64,000 nt of DNA from Streptococcus sp. M334 (GCF_000187745.1 NZ_GL732486.1:627582-691581); one strand, 5' to 3'; shown: positions 47,203 through 57,537, numbered from the stretch's first letter. The notes: a model not told the origin generated them from the letters alone. Translations and numbers: made by a program.

Positions 47203-47274
47203 TGCCCCCTGCCGGAATCGAACCAGCAACTACTCCTTAGGAGGGAGTTGTTATATCCATTGAACTAAGGGAGC
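47203..47274 (-). tRNA. tRNA-Arg (anticodon CCU)
   Basis: On the minus strand: acceptor GCTCCCT with AGGGGGC (one T-G pair, discriminator A), anticodon stem ACTCC/GGAGT with loop CTCCTAA and anticodon CCT, and T loop GGTTCGATTCC. Its 3' end faces the decayed island; tRNA-Arg(CCU) is a common integration site in streptococci. Confidence 0.95.
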
Positions 47275-47279
47275 TAGAT

Positions 47280-47309
47280 AAAAACTCTGCTGAAAAGCAG
47301 AGTTTTTTA
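47280..47309 (-). terminator. rplS terminator
   Basis: AAAACTCTGCT and AGCAGAGTTTT form an 11-bp stem with a short loop and a T-run, between rplS and the downstream tRNA gene. Confidence 0.85.
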
Positions 47310-47315
47310 GTCGAA

Positions 47316-47663
47316 TTAACGACGGATTTCTTTGATACGAGCTGCTTTACCTTGAAGAGCACGCAAGTAATACAATTTCGCACGACGTACTTTACCGTAA
47401 CGAACAACTTCGATTTTTTCAACACGTGGAGTGTGGATTGGGAAGATACGCTCAACACCTACACCGTTAGAGATTTTACGAACTGTGTAGTTTTCTGAGA
47501 TACCAGCACCTTTACGTGCGATAACAACACCTTCAAAAATCTGGATACGTTCACGGTTACCTTCGACAACTTTCGCGTGTACACGAACAGTGTCACCAGG
47601 ACGGAATGATGGGATATCTGTACGAAGTTGACCTTCAGTCAAGCTTTGGATTAATGGATTCAT
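47316..47663 (-). CDS. rplS: 50S ribosomal protein L19
   Basis: The 115-residue protein at the 30S-50S interface. [36 protein letters not shown], the [19 protein letters not shown] stretch and the basic C-terminal segment [20 protein letters not shown] are diagnostic. A structured leader precedes it. Confidence 0.98.
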
Positions 47664-47682
47664 TTTATTCTCCTATCTTTGT

Positions 47683-47757
47683 CAATCTTGAGGAACCTTC
47701 CTCAGCGGATAAACTGTATTTTTGTGCGTCCATTACACACAAGATACAGTTTACCAA
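47683..47757 (-). promoter_or_regulatory. L19 leader RNA
   Basis: Between the presumed promoter and rplS a long-range stem AAACTGTAT/ATACAGTTT encloses a smaller TGTGTG..CGCACA stem, followed by a GAGGAAGGTTCCTC hairpin. This resembles the Firmicutes L19 leader thought to mediate autoregulation. Confidence 0.7.
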
Positions 47758-47781
47758 ATTTCCACAAAAAAGTAAAGAAAT

Positions 47782-48111
47782 TTATAGCAGAATTCCTAAA
47801 AAAATCGCAACTAAACCACCTAGGTAGGTCAAAGTAATGTACGAATAAAAGACCTTCTTATCGCTTAGCAACCTTTGAAGTTCGTCATTCAAGGTCGAAA
47901 AAGTTGTCAAACCACCACAAAATCCTGTTGCTAGAATAGCATAGACTTCCTTAGACTCCACATGATTGTAGAATAATCCAATCAAAAAACAACCTAGAAG
48001 ATTGGCTATGAGCGTTCCGAGGGGCAATTTAGAAGCTTGATTATAGCGGGAAAATAAATACCGTACTATGGCTCCCAAGCCACAAGCAATTGCAAGATAA
48101 ACGATTACCAT
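47782..48111 (-). CDS. crcB: Fluoride channel subunit FluC/CrcB (second gene)
   Basis: The 109-residue protein with four transmembrane helices and the family motifs GTLIANLLGCFLIGLFYN and TGFCGGLTTFSTLNDE. FluC proteins form dual-topology dimers that expel fluoride. This gene overlaps its paralogue by 7 bp; paired genes usually make an antiparallel heterodimer. No fluoride riboswitch was seen upstream. Confidence 0.93.
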   Translation of the reverse strand: MVIVYLAIACGLGAIVRYLFSRYNQASKLPLGTLIANLLGCFLIGLFYNHVESKEVYAILATGFCGGLTTFSTLNDELQRLLSDKKVFYSYITLTYLGGLVAIFLGILL

Positions 48112-48479
48112 TTCTTCCTCCCCAAATAGTAAGCTAAAAGCAGGCCTCCACCGATGCTCAAAAGCAAGTACATGACCAAACTAAGATAACGCCCTGTGTC
48201 CAGTAGTTTTACAGCATCAATCATGAGACTGGAAAAGGTTGTCAAACCTCCACAAAAGCCCGTCCCTAGTGCTAAAATAACTCCCTTACTGGTTCCCTTA
48301 TAGACCAAATAGCCTTTTACCAGATAAACCAAGCAGAAAATGCCTAGATAGTTAACAAGAAGGGTGCCCAAGGGGAAATCTGGGCTGACTGGCAACCAAG
48401 TAGAAACCAGGTAGCGGACAAGTCCACCCACCATGGCAGCTAGAAAAATCCCTAGCGGATAAAATTGTTCTTTTTTCAT
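48105..48479 (-). CDS. crcB: Fluoride channel subunit FluC/CrcB (first gene)
   Basis: The 124-residue four-helix membrane protein with GGLVRYLVSTWLPV, PLGTLLVNYLGIF and TGFCGGLTTFSSLMID. Its charge distribution differs from the downstream paralogue, as in heterodimeric pairs. It overlaps the chorismate mutase stop by 4 bp. Confidence 0.93.
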   Translation of the reverse strand: MKKEQFYPLGIFLAAMVGGLVRYLVSTWLPVSPDFPLGTLLVNYLGIFCLVYLVKGYLVYKGTSKGVILALGTGFCGGLTTFSSLMIDAVKLLDTGRYLSLVMYLLLSIGGGLLLAYYLGRKKW

Positions 48480-48742
48480 TTGATGTTTTGGTCCTGATAA
48501 TCACGCGAACGTTTGAGTATGTCCGAAAAAGTCGCGACAATAGTCTCCTGATAACGCTTGTCCTCTACACGATTTCTGACCTTTTCAAAAATAACTGCTT
48601 CTCTCTTGGTATCTAAAATCGGTTTACCTGATGCTTTCTTATAAGTAACTACACCCTCAACCAAATGCATTCTTTCTTCTAACAGTTTAACAATTTGGTT
48701 GTCGATTTGATCAATCTCTTGCCGAATACTCTCTAAATCCAT
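48476..48742 (-). CDS. Chorismate mutase, AroQ type
   Basis: The 88-residue all-helical protein: LESIRQEIDQIDNQIVKLLEERMHLVEGVVTYKKASGKPI carries the conserved Arg and Lys that bind the substrate. It converts chorismate to prephenate for Phe/Tyr synthesis. Strikingly it is translationally linked (ATGA overlap) to the fluoride channel genes. It is a stand-alone mutase without a fused dehydratase. Confidence 0.9.
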   Translation of the reverse strand: MDLESIRQEIDQIDNQIVKLLEERMHLVEGVVTYKKASGKPILDTKREAVIFEKVRNRVEDKRYQETIVATFSDILKRSRDYQDQNIK

Positions 48743-48818
48743 ACAATCCCCTCCTTTATTTGAATTATTGTATCAAAAAGTCACCAAATAGGCTAGTAAA
48801 ATCCCAAGTCACGGTAAG

Positions 48819-48848
48819 AAAAATGCACTGATTGATTGCATCAGCGCA
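48819..48848 (-). terminator. Flavodoxin gene terminator
   Basis: Stem TGCGCTGAT / ATCAGTGCA (one G-U) with a 7-nt loop and T5 in minus orientation, just after the flavodoxin stop. Confidence 0.8.
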
Positions 48849-48857
48849 CGTTTATGC

Positions 48858-49301
48858 TTATCCTACTTTAGCAGCCAATTCTTCTGCGAATTGTTCCAAG
48901 CGTTCAATGTCTTCTTCCTCAGCAGAAAGATCAACTTTGACACACTCTGATCCTTTTTCTGCTCCTGTTGACACAAAAACACGGTCAAAGTCATCAACAG
49001 CCTTACAGAATTCATCGTAGAAGGTATCACCTGAGCCGACCACTCCGTAGATTTTACCATTCAAGTTAAGATCTGCTAGGTCTTCGTAGAAGTCCATCAT
49101 CTCATCTGGCAATTCTCCATCACCATAAGTATAGGTCGCAACAATAGCGATGTCTGCTTCCAAGAAGTCTGAAGCGTCAACAGTTGTACATTCATCAACA
49201 TCGACATCTAAGCCCAAGTCACGTAATTTGTCTGCTACAATATCTGCAATTTCTTCGGTATTACCGGTCATACTGGCAAATACAATTTTTGCTAATGCCA
49301 T
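48858..49301 (-). CDS. Flavodoxin
   Basis: The 147-residue electron carrier with the FMN phosphate loop ASMTGNTEEIADIVAD (residues 10-25), the aromatic flavin loop YTYGDGELPDEMMDFYEDL, and VVGSGDTFYDEFCKAVDDF. It is acidic, as usual. It is transcribed divergently from pde2 with an extended -10 (TGATATAAT) on its side. Confidence 0.94.
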   Translation of the reverse strand: MALAKIVFASMTGNTEEIADIVADKLRDLGLDVDVDECTTVDASDFLEADIAIVATYTYGDGELPDEMMDFYEDLADLNLNGKIYGVVGSGDTFYDEFCKAVDDFDRVFVSTGAEKGSECVKVDLSAEEEDIERLEQFAEELAAKVG

Positions 49302-49404
49302 ATCGTCCTCCTCAATTTATCTTTCTCCATTATATCACATCTTTTTCATTTTAAAAATAAAAATTCTTGTGCTACAATGAAATGAGAAAGAATTGAGGTT
49401 ATTT

Positions 49405-50340
49405 ATGGAAATTTGCCATCAAATTTTAGAAAAAATCAAAGAATACGACACGATTATCATTCATCGTCATATGAAACCAGACCCTGATGCCTTGGGAAGT
49501 CAAGTGGGCCTGAAAGCCTTGCTGGAATATCATTTCCCTGAAAAAACCATCAAAGCTGTAGGTTATGATGAACCAACTCTTACTTGGATTGCTGAAATGG
49601 ATCTTGTTGAAGATAGTGCCTACCAAGGTGCACTTGTCATCGTCTGTGATACGGCGAATACTGCTCGTATTGATGATAAACGCTATCGTCAAGGTGATTT
49701 TCTCATTAAGATTGACCACCATCCAAATGATGATGTATATGGTGACCTATCATGGGTGGATACTAGTTCAAGCAGTGCTAGCGAGATGATTACCCTATTT
49801 GCCCAAACAACTCAACTGTCCTTGTCAGATCAAGCTGCTGAGTTGCTTTTTGCTGGTATTGTTGGTGATACAGGTCGCTTCCTTTATCCTTCTACGACTG
49901 CACGAACTCTTCGCCTGGCTGCTTATTTGAGAGAACATAACTTTGACTTTGCGGCTCTCACTCGCAAAATGGACACTATGAGCTACAAAATTGCTAAACT
50001 TCAAGGCTACATCTATGACCATCTGGAAGTGGATGAAAATGGTGCAGCTCGTGTTATCCTGAGTCAGAAAATCTTAAAACAATTCAATGTTACTGATGCT
50101 GAAACTGCAGCTATTGTCGGTGCACCTGGACGTATTGACAGTGTGAGTCTCTGGGGAATTTTTGTGGAACAGGCTGATGGCCACTACCGTGTTCGCTTAC
50201 GCAGTAAAGTTCATCCTATCAATGAAATTGCCAAGGAACATGATGGTGGTGGCCACCCTCTAGCAAGCGGTGCTAATTCCTATAACCTAGAGGAAAACGA
50301 AATCATCTACCAAAAGTTAAAAAACTTGCTTAAAAACTGA
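49405..50340 (+). CDS. pde2: DHH/DHHA1 phosphodiesterase (Pde2/NrnA-like)
   Basis: The 311-residue protein from MEICHQILEKIKE (GAGG site 6 nt upstream; an earlier in-frame start has no such site). The DHH domain shows HRHMKPDPDALGSQ, the DHH triad in IKIDHHPND, and a late Asp in GIVGDTGRF; DHHA1 has HDGGGHPLASG near residue 287. In pneumococcus Pde2 hydrolyses pApA to AMP and c-di-AMP less well; NrnA relatives also degrade nanoRNA and pAp. The nucleotide substrate is inferred. Confidence 0.92.
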   Translation: MEICHQILEKIKEYDTIIIHRHMKPDPDALGSQVGLKALLEYHFPEKTIKAVGYDEPTLTWIAEMDLVEDSAYQGALVIVCDTANTARIDDKRYRQGDFLIKIDHHPNDDVYGDLSWVDTSSSSASEMITLFAQTTQLSLSDQAAELLFAGIVGDTGRFLYPSTTARTLRLAAYLREHNFDFAALTRKMDTMSYKIAKLQGYIYDHLEVDENGAARVILSQKILKQFNVTDAETAAIVGAPGRIDSVSLWGIFVEQADGHYRVRLRSKVHPINEIAKEHDGGGHPLASGANSYNLEENEIIYQKLKNLLKN

Positions 50341-50348
50341 TAAAATAC

Positions 50349-50377
50349 TTGCCAAACTTTTCAGAATCTGATAGACT
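50349..50377 (+). promoter_or_regulatory. rpmE2 promoter
   Basis: TTGCCA, 17-bp spacer and TAGACT, about 60 bp before the L31 start. Confidence 0.65.
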
Positions 50378-50435
50378 AGTATGGTAACAATCTATGGCTC
50401 GCAAAGAGACCATGGCAGAAAGGAAATATTGCAAA

Positions 50436-50678
50436 ATGAAAAAAGATATCCATCCAGAATATCGCCCAGTCGTCTTCATGGACACAACTACTGGTTACCA
50501 ATTCCTTAGCGGTTCAACAAAACGCTCTAACGAAACAGTTGAGTTCGAAGGTGAAACTTACCCATTGATCCGTGTGGAAATTTCATCAGACTCACACCCA
50601 TTCTACACTGGACGTCAAAAGTTCACTCAAGCAGATGGACGCGTGGATCGTTTCAACAAAAAATACGGTCTCAAATAA
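50436..50678 (+). CDS. rpmE2: 50S ribosomal protein L31 type B
   Basis: The 80-residue protein starts [17 protein letters not shown] (AAAGGA site upstream; longer in-frame starts lie in the leader). [29 protein letters not shown] is the L31 core. The zinc-binding Cys residues of type A are missing, which marks the zinc-independent C-minus form. Confidence 0.96.
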
Positions 50679-50683
50679 TGATA

Positions 50684-50711
50684 AAAAGAACAGTTTTGGC
50701 TGTTCTTTTTT
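50684..50711 (+). terminator. rpmE2 terminator
   Basis: AAAAGAACAG / CTGTTCTTTT stem with a 6-nt loop and T-run. Confidence 0.85.
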
Positions 50712-50751
50712 CTTTCTTCAAATCAACTGCTGTTTTTATGTTCCAAACTCG

Positions 50752-50770
50752 TACTCTTAGAAAATCTCTT
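50752..50770. repeat. boxA-like terminal fragment
   Basis: TACTCTTAGAAAATCTCTT matches the first 19 bases of boxA at 18 positions; no other BOX part follows. Confidence 0.5.
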
Positions 50771-50871
50771 TGGTAATTTAATGTTAGGGGATTTATACTA
50801 ACAATAGACTTTTAACCCCAAAATTGATAAAATAGGAAAGAAAATAAGATAAAAGGAAACTGTAAATCACC

Positions 50872-51171
50872 ATGATGAACATGCAAAACATGATGCGTCA
50901 AGCACAAAAACTTCAAAAACAGATGGAACAAAGCCAAGCTGAACTTGCTGCTATGCAATTTGTTGGCAAATCTGCTCAAAATCTTGTCCAAGCGACCTTA
51001 ACTGGCGATAAGAAAGTTGTCAGCATTGACTTTAATCCAGCTGTCGTTGACCCAGAAGATCTTGAAACTCTTTCTGATATGACTGTTCAGGCCGTCAACT
51101 CTGCTCTTGAACAAATCGATGAAACGACTAAGAAAAAATTAGGTGCTTTCGCTGGGAAATTGCCATTCTAA
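50872..51171 (+). CDS. ybaB: YbaB/EbfC-family nucleoid-associated protein
   Basis: The 99-residue protein with a long N-terminal helix rich in Met/Gln ([20 protein letters not shown]) and the core [20 protein letters not shown], then [20 protein letters not shown]. YbaB dimers bind DNA and often accompany recR, which is not adjacent here. The gene is monocistronic, ending at a strong terminator. Confidence 0.93.
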   Translation: MMNMQNMMRQAQKLQKQMEQSQAELAAMQFVGKSAQNLVQATLTGDKKVVSIDFNPAVVDPEDLETLSDMTVQAVNSALEQIDETTKKKLGAFAGKLPF

Positions 51172-51185
51172 GCATAAGAAAAACA

Positions 51186-51240
51186 AGCATTCGAGAGAAT
51201 GCTTGCCTATCGTGAGAGGAACAACTGTTCCTCTTTTTTT
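51186..51240. terminator. Double hairpin terminator between ybaB and the GDPD gene
   Basis: AGCATTC/GAATGCT (51186-51203) is followed by GAGGAACA/TGTTCCTC with T8. Both converging genes end here. Confidence 0.8.
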
Positions 51241-51243
51241 TTA

Positions 51244-53007
51244 CTAAAAATTAAAGAATTCCATGGCCTGTTTGAAAAGCAATTCAGTATACTCTGGGTC
51301 TTCTTGCGCAATGGTAACCTGGTCTTGAATCATTTCCAAGTCATCCGTTATCATGCCATCAGCTCCCAAATGAACTGATTTATCAAAGGACTCTGAACTA
51401 TTGATGGTCCAAACGTACAATTTCTGATCCGTATTCCAAAGCTTGTTGACAAAATTTTCATCTAAAGTTGAATACTCCATAGTGTAACCTGTAGCCTTGG
51501 TTCTTGGAAAAATACTATTATAAGGTAGGATGAAAAAGACTGGAATTTGTGAGTCGTAGGCTAGCACCTGATCAATCACATGGTAGTCCAAGGATTGCAT
51601 TTGGTGCCCATTCTGCTTAAGAACCGTTCCATATTTTCCCATAAATCGTTTCATCATATCTGGGCTATCTTTTCGACTGGTTTTTATCTCAATAAGGAGT
51701 TTTTGATGCAATTCATTGGCTTTATTGAGATAGTCATCAAAACTGGACACCTTGCTATGATAACCATTTTCTGAAATATCAAGTTTGGTTAATTCTTTCA
51801 AAGTGAGATCCTGTGGATTGGCATTAACTCCTGTCAGATGCTTGATATTGGCATCATGCATCATGACAAACTGGCCATCTTTTGTTTCTTGTACATCCGT
51901 CTCAACAAAATCTGGACTTAGTTGGGCTGTCTTTTCTAAAGATTGAACTGTATTCTGCACACCATTCTTATTAGATACTCCCCTGTGAGAAATGATTAAA
52001 GGTTTATGTGAAACTGGAGCTTCTAAATAAACATAACCCTCAAGAGCGAAAAAGATACAAGCACAGCCCATCACTCCCCATCTCATCCAGTGGTCTTTCT
52101 TTCTCCTTGGTGTGATTTCTAGTTCTTCTCCTGTTAAGAAGGAAACAAACTTAATGAGAAAGTAAGTCAAGGCCATATAGTGGAAATTCTTAATCAAGAC
52201 AAAGTTAATCATTCCCATCACAAGAGATTCCTTATGGGTCAAACCATCCATCAGTGCCTGACTTGCCAAGATTGGGATCAATAAAAGAATGAAAAATAGG
52301 TAGGTTTTGACGACAATCCAAAGCAAGTTCCAAGTATAAAACCAGGAGTGCTTTCTTGTCTTATCTAGACTGTATCTGACAGCTTCTTTGACTGTTTTCT
52401 TTTCAAATAAAAGCTGAGGTAGGGCAAACATGAAACGCACTGAAATATAAAATAGAAGTAAAGCTAGAATAGTAACCACTATACCTACTAGCCAATACTT
52501 GTCTTCCACATAATCAACGATAAAGTCTGGAATGACAATTTTATTTAGGTAGTAAATCTTTAAAATCTTTCGAATCAATGGAAAGAGCATCATGACATAA
52601 AAGAAGATAAAGGCTATCTTTGAAAGCGTGACTTGCTTCATAAACAAGAAACTTTGGCGAAAGACCTTGCGACTGTACTCCAGCAAGGTCCTTTTTTCAT
52701 GGCATAATAAATGCCGAGCACCAATAAAGAGAAGTCCTATCTGGTAATAGGCGATCAGTAAATTAACGATTACCAGAATAAATAGAGCAAGACTAACAAA
52801 GGGAGAACCCTTTATAATGGCAAAAATATTGTTGTAAGATAGAAAGAGATAACCTGTCTGACGGAGTAAAAGTCCAGCAATCCAAGAATTTGATGGTAAC
52901 CAGACAAACTCAATCATCATGAAAGTCAAGAAAAATAGAAAGAGTATTTTATCTAGATTAAAGTATATCTGCTTAAAACCTAGATTTTTAGGTTTTTCGG
53001 GTTTCAT
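51244..53007 (-). CDS. Membrane-anchored glycerophosphodiester phosphodiesterase
   Basis: From MKPEKPKNLG (GGAG site) the protein has 587 residues. The first ~320 contain about eight hydrophobic helices of the GPDPase membrane domain (FMFALPQLLFEKKTVKEAV). The C-terminal catalytic TIM barrel starts at LIISHRGVSNKNGVQNTVQS, with FVETDVQETKDGQFVMMHDA giving the E-x-D and metal-binding His; LIEIKTS and GADGMITDDLEM follow. Such proteins release glycerol-3-phosphate from lipid head groups or teichoic acids. A co-translated exonuclease lies upstream. Confidence 0.92.
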   Translation of the reverse strand: MKPEKPKNLGFKQIYFNLDKILFLFFLTFMMIEFVWLPSNSWIAGLLLRQTGYLFLSYNNIFAIIKGSPFVSLALFILVIVNLLIAYYQIGLLFIGARHLLCHEKRTLLEYSRKVFRQSFLFMKQVTLSKIAFIFFYVMMLFPLIRKILKIYYLNKIVIPDFIVDYVEDKYWLVGIVVTILALLLFYISVRFMFALPQLLFEKKTVKEAVRYSLDKTRKHSWFYTWNLLWIVVKTYLFFILLLIPILASQALMDGLTHKESLVMGMINFVLIKNFHYMALTYFLIKFVSFLTGEELEITPRRKKDHWMRWGVMGCACIFFALEGYVYLEAPVSHKPLIISHRGVSNKNGVQNTVQSLEKTAQLSPDFVETDVQETKDGQFVMMHDANIKHLTGVNANPQDLTLKELTKLDISENGYHSKVSSFDDYLNKANELHQKLLIEIKTSRKDSPDMMKRFMGKYGTVLKQNGHQMQSLDYHVIDQVLAYDSQIPVFFILPYNSIFPRTKATGYTMEYSTLDENFVNKLWNTDQKLYVWTINSSESFDKSVHLGADGMITDDLEMIQDQVTIAQEDPEYTELLFKQAMEFFNF

Positions 53008-53015
53008 AGGCACTC

Positions 53016-53606
53016 CTAGTCAAATAATTGAGACAAATCCAAGCCCCCAAAAGGATTGTTCGATAGGCTACTTTCTGCCCTTAACAATTCTCTAGCCTGG
53101 TCTGACTCTAGAAAGGACTCGTAAACACGCGCCGTCATCCGAGCATCCTCTAAGCTATTATGAGACTGACCTTGAAATCCAAGAAATGAGGCAACAGTTT
53201 GCAATTTAAGATTGGCAATACCATGTAAATCCGAACTCCGACGTTCAAAAGCTTCATCATACAAGTCCACCTTATACTGCTGGCTATAGTCTAAACCATG
53301 ATCCGCTAAAATAGGTAGATCACTTTTAGCAGCATTGTAGCCAACCATGGGTAAAGAACCCACAAACTCTTGGAAATCTTTTATAACTTTCTCCACTGGA
53401 GGAGCATCTTTTAAGGTTTCAGCCGTAATGCCTGTCAATCCATTGATAAAACTTTTTAGAGGCACACTGGTATGAACATAGGAATCATAAGCATCAATTT
53501 CCTGACCATCTCTAAAACGCACTGCCGATACTTGAATCAAGTGTGTTTGCCCTTCATGCTGATTAAATTCTAAGTCAAAAGCAATGTAATCTTCTAATCG
53601 TTCCAT
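53016..53606 (-). CDS. DnaQ-like 3'-5' exonuclease (DEDDh)
   Basis: The 196-residue protein with Exo I FDLEFNQHEG, Exo II GYNAAKSDLPILADHG, and Exo III SHNSLEDARMTARVYESF. It resembles the proofreading-type exonuclease domain but is free-standing, so it may act in DNA or RNA trimming. Exo I has DLE rather than DTE. The C-terminal 35 residues lie outside the domain. It ends 8 bp before the GDPD gene start. Confidence 0.85.
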   Translation of the reverse strand: MERLEDYIAFDLEFNQHEGQTHLIQVSAVRFRDGQEIDAYDSYVHTSVPLKSFINGLTGITAETLKDAPPVEKVIKDFQEFVGSLPMVGYNAAKSDLPILADHGLDYSQQYKVDLYDEAFERRSSDLHGIANLKLQTVASFLGFQGQSHNSLEDARMTARVYESFLESDQARELLRAESSLSNNPFGGLDLSQLFD

Positions 53607-53632
53607 TTTCTACCTCTCCTATACTGTTATTT

Positions 53633-53785
53633 TATACTCTTCGAAAATCTCTTCAAATCGCGTCAGCTTCGCCTTGCCGTAGATATATGTAACTGACTTC
53701 GTCAGTCTTATCTACAACCTCAAAGCAGTGCTTTGAGCAGCCTACGGCTAGCTTCCTAGTTTGCTCTTTGATTTTCATTGAGTAT
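53633..53785. repeat. BOX element (boxA-boxB-boxC)
   Basis: A full-length, 153-bp copy with intact ends ATACTCTTCGAAAATC and TTTCATTGAGTAT, between the exonuclease gene and rocS. The length matches one each of boxA (59), boxB (45) and boxC (50). Confidence 0.92.
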
Positions 53786-53857
53786 TAATTGAGCAACTAT
53801 ACTATTTAGAAACAAAAGAAGCCATCAGGTTAGCATTTAACCTAAACAGCTCCTTGA

Positions 53858-54349
53858 TTATCCTCCAAATAAACGAGCTAAAAAGCCTTTCTTAGTTGAT
53901 TGGACTTCTTCTTTTGCTTGGTCCAGCTCTAGCTTAAGATTTTCTTGATCCTTCATAGCTTGAAGAGTCAATTGTTGCTGCTGATCAAGTTGTTTATCTT
54001 TCTCAGCAATCTGACGATCCTTGATACGCATCTGCTCGTCTTTTTCTGATAACTGACGATCCTTGGCTTTTAATTGTTCATAGAGACGAAGAATTTCTGC
54101 ATTCTTCTCATCAACCAGAATCTCCATCAGTTCACGCTGCTTGACATCTTCACTGACAGGCTCATCTTCAAAAATCGTTTTTTTATAGATTTCTTCTAGC
54201 TTAATCAAGCCACTTCTGGTAACGACTGTTACCCCTTTGTCATTTTTATCTGTGTCTTCTTCAGGTAATTCTTTGACACGGTTATTGATTGCTTGGCGAG
54301 ATAATCCTAAGACCTCTGCAATCTCACTGACGGTCATTTCAATACTCAT
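53858..54349 (-). CDS. rocS: RocS-like regulator of chromosome segregation
   Basis: The 163-residue protein: an N-terminal helix-turn-helix (MTVSEIAEVLGLSRQAINNRVKEL, residues 5-28), a central coiled coil with heptad-like repeats (RQLSEKDEQMRIKDRQIAEKDKQL), and a C-terminal amphipathic helix KKGFLARLFGG. That layout and the location beside mtnN match pneumococcal RocS, which binds DNA and the membrane, interacts with ParB and CpsD, and links capsule to nucleoid segregation. The name is from memory of family and synteny. Confidence 0.82.
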   Translation of the reverse strand: MSIEMTVSEIAEVLGLSRQAINNRVKELPEEDTDKNDKGVTVVTRSGLIKLEEIYKKTIFEDEPVSEDVKQRELMEILVDEKNAEILRLYEQLKAKDRQLSEKDEQMRIKDRQIAEKDKQLDQQQQLTLQAMKDQENLKLELDQAKEEVQSTKKGFLARLFGG

Positions 54350-54425
54350 AATATCCTCTGAAACGTTTTCTAGCTTTTCTTTACTTAAATCTTATCATAA
54401 GCTAGAAAAACTGTCAAATTTTCGC

Positions 54426-55118
54426 TTAATCTAAGGCCTTCAAAAAGGCTAACAAGACTTGGGCAGAGCGACATCCAGCTTCGATAATAAACTCATCAAA
54501 AGAGATGTTTGCTTCATGGTTGGCATTATCACTCATAGCTCGGATGACTAGGACTGGGAGATTAAGGGCATGCGCTGCCTGAGCAATAGCTGCCCCCTCC
54601 ATCTCAACAGCCAAAACATCTGGGAAATGAGATTTAATCGCTTCTATCTTGTCATTTCCAGCAACAAAACTATCTCCTGTAGAAATCAAACCAAGATGCC
54701 ATTTTTGGTCCAATTGAGATAGACTCTCTTGGATTTTGGCAACAAAGGTTTTGTCTGATTCGAAATAAAGCGGTTGTTGCGCCATTTGTCCATAAGCATA
54801 ACCAAAAGCTGTGACATCCACATCATGATAGGCTAATTTATCGGCAATCACAACATCACCAACAGCAATACCTTCTGCTACTGCCCCAGCTGATCCCGTG
54901 TTAATTAGAGCATCCACTTGGAAATGATCAGCCAAAATCGCCACACTCATAGCAGACATGACCTTACCAATTCCACTTTCTACAAGAACGACTTCATGAG
55001 AGGCAATGGTTCCTGTATGATAGGTATTCCCTAAAACAACTTGCTCCTGAGCATTGTCTAAATGCTGGACCAGATAAGCCAGTTCTTCTGGCATAGCCGC
55101 AATAATTCCTATTTTCAT
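54426..55118 (-). CDS. mtnN: 5'-methylthioadenosine/S-adenosylhomocysteine nucleosidase
   Basis: MtnN (Pfs) cleaves adenine from MTA and SAH, feeding methionine salvage and AI-2 synthesis. The 230 residues include IIAAMPEELAYL with the catalytic Glu, LINTGSAGAVAEG, the VEMEGAAIAQAAH substrate motif with Glu, and the catalytic Asp in RAMSDNANHEA. It is downstream of the MacP-like gene and upstream of rocS. Confidence 0.97.
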   Translation of the reverse strand: MKIGIIAAMPEELAYLVQHLDNAQEQVVLGNTYHTGTIASHEVVLVESGIGKVMSAMSVAILADHFQVDALINTGSAGAVAEGIAVGDVVIADKLAYHDVDVTAFGYAYGQMAQQPLYFESDKTFVAKIQESLSQLDQKWHLGLISTGDSFVAGNDKIEAIKSHFPDVLAVEMEGAAIAQAAHALNLPVLVIRAMSDNANHEANISFDEFIIEAGCRSAQVLLAFLKALD

Positions 55119-55134
55119 TTCAATTCCTTTTCCA

Positions 55135-55446
55135 TTACAAAAGTTTCATTGCTAAGACAAGCAAAATCAAGAGAAAGATGACTGCAAATAAGATTTTATT
55201 CAACTTAGAATTGAAGACATTTCTCTTGGTATTTTCAATGCGACGGCTTTTATGAATAGACGGTTCGACCTGAATCTTCAAGGTTTCCTGACTAAAGCCA
55301 TGTTCCTTAGGATTGGCATAACCAAAACGGGAAGAAGAGGTTGGTAAAATCTTGGTCTCCTCATCATCTAGCAAAGGGGGACCTGAAATTTTTTCGCCTC
55401 TATTAGCTCTTTCAATCATTTCATCCGTTAATAAAGGTTTACCCAT
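55135..55446 (-). CDS. macP: MacP-like activator of PBP2a
   Basis: The 103-residue protein: a soluble N-terminal region beginning [20 protein letters not shown] with Thr31 in DDEETKIL, a basic stretch [11 protein letters not shown], and one C-terminal transmembrane helix ([19 protein letters not shown]). In pneumococcus MacP binds and activates the peptidoglycan synthase PBP2a and is phosphorylated by StkP near this threonine. The identification rests on sequence memory and on position between NUDIX and mtnN genes. Confidence 0.85.
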   Translation of the reverse strand: MGKPLLTDEMIERANRGEKISGPPLLDDEETKILPTSSSRFGYANPKEHGFSQETLKIQVEPSIHKSRRIENTKRNVFNSKLNKILFAVIFLLILLVLAMKLL

Positions 55447-55457
55447 ACTGACCTCCT

Positions 55458-56003
55458 CTATTTTTTATGCAATTCCCAATACTGTACAGCCATAATTGTC
55501 TTGGCATCACAAATATGACCTGATTGGATTAATTCCTTTGCTTCTTCTAGACTCACTTCTAGGACTTCCAAGGTCTCATCTTCATCCTGTGGACGCGGAT
55601 TTTTCACCTTTGTCAAGTCGCTCGCTAGGTATAGTTTTAACTTTTCATTACAAAAGCCAATGGCTGAGTAAAAATCGTACAAGAGTTCTAATTTGCCTGT
55701 ATAGGCTGTTTCTTCCTCTAATTCACGCAGAGCTGCTGCAACAGGGTCTGTATTTTCTCCTACTTCCAGTTTCCCAGCTGGAATCTCGTAAGACACAGCC
55801 TCGATGGCTTTGCGGTACTGCTTGACCAAGATGAGTTTTTGCTCATCCGTTACTGCTAAAACACAGACAGCTCCATTGTGGAAAATCAAATCGCGTTGGG
55901 CAGTTCCCTTACCTTCTGGTAATTCAACCTGATCTTGGACCAGTTTAAATATTGGTCCTTGATAGATTTCTTTTCGGCTAAGCGTTTTTTCTTCAAATTC
56001 CAT
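55458..56003 (-). CDS. NUDIX hydrolase, ADP-ribose pyrophosphatase type
   Basis: The 181-residue protein with a Nudix box in [25 protein letters not shown] near residues 80-105, preceded by [19 protein letters not shown], the ADP-ribose pyrophosphatase pattern. It probably hydrolyses ADP-ribose to AMP and ribose 5-phosphate. It follows glmU by 9 bp. Confidence 0.88.
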   Translation of the reverse strand: MEFEEKTLSRKEIYQGPIFKLVQDQVELPEGKGTAQRDLIFHNGAVCVLAVTDEQKLILVKQYRKAIEAVSYEIPAGKLEVGENTDPVAAALRELEEETAYTGKLELLYDFYSAIGFCNEKLKLYLASDLTKVKNPRPQDEDETLEVLEVSLEEAKELIQSGHICDAKTIMAVQYWELHKK

Positions 56004-56012
56004 GATAGGCTC

Positions 56013-57407
<1,395 letters not shown>

Positions 57408-57508
57408 CTAGAAATTCCCTTTTATTATACCATATTTCAAATCATTACGCGCCCTTGAATGAAAAAATGCTCTAAAGTCCTTTCTTAACCCATTTTTGAG
57501 TGTTTTTT

Positions 57509-57537
57509 TTGATTTTTTCCCATTTTTAAGGTAAAAT
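57509..57537 (+). promoter_or_regulatory. Promoter of the GH25 gene, leaderless geometry
   Basis: TTGATT, 17-bp spacer and TAAAAT ending 8 nt before the ATG at 57546, so the transcript should begin at or within two bases of the start codon. Confidence 0.62.

Noticed and set aside
47160..47230. Looked for a direct repeat of the tRNA-Arg(CCU) 3' end as an attachment site within the island.
   Set aside because: No second copy of the GCCGGAATCGAAC stretch was found in the window, so no att site is claimed.
48743..48857. Possible fluoride riboswitch before the chorismate mutase-crcB operon.
   Set aside because: The region holds only the flavodoxin terminator and a weak TACAAT; the conserved fluoride motif was not seen.
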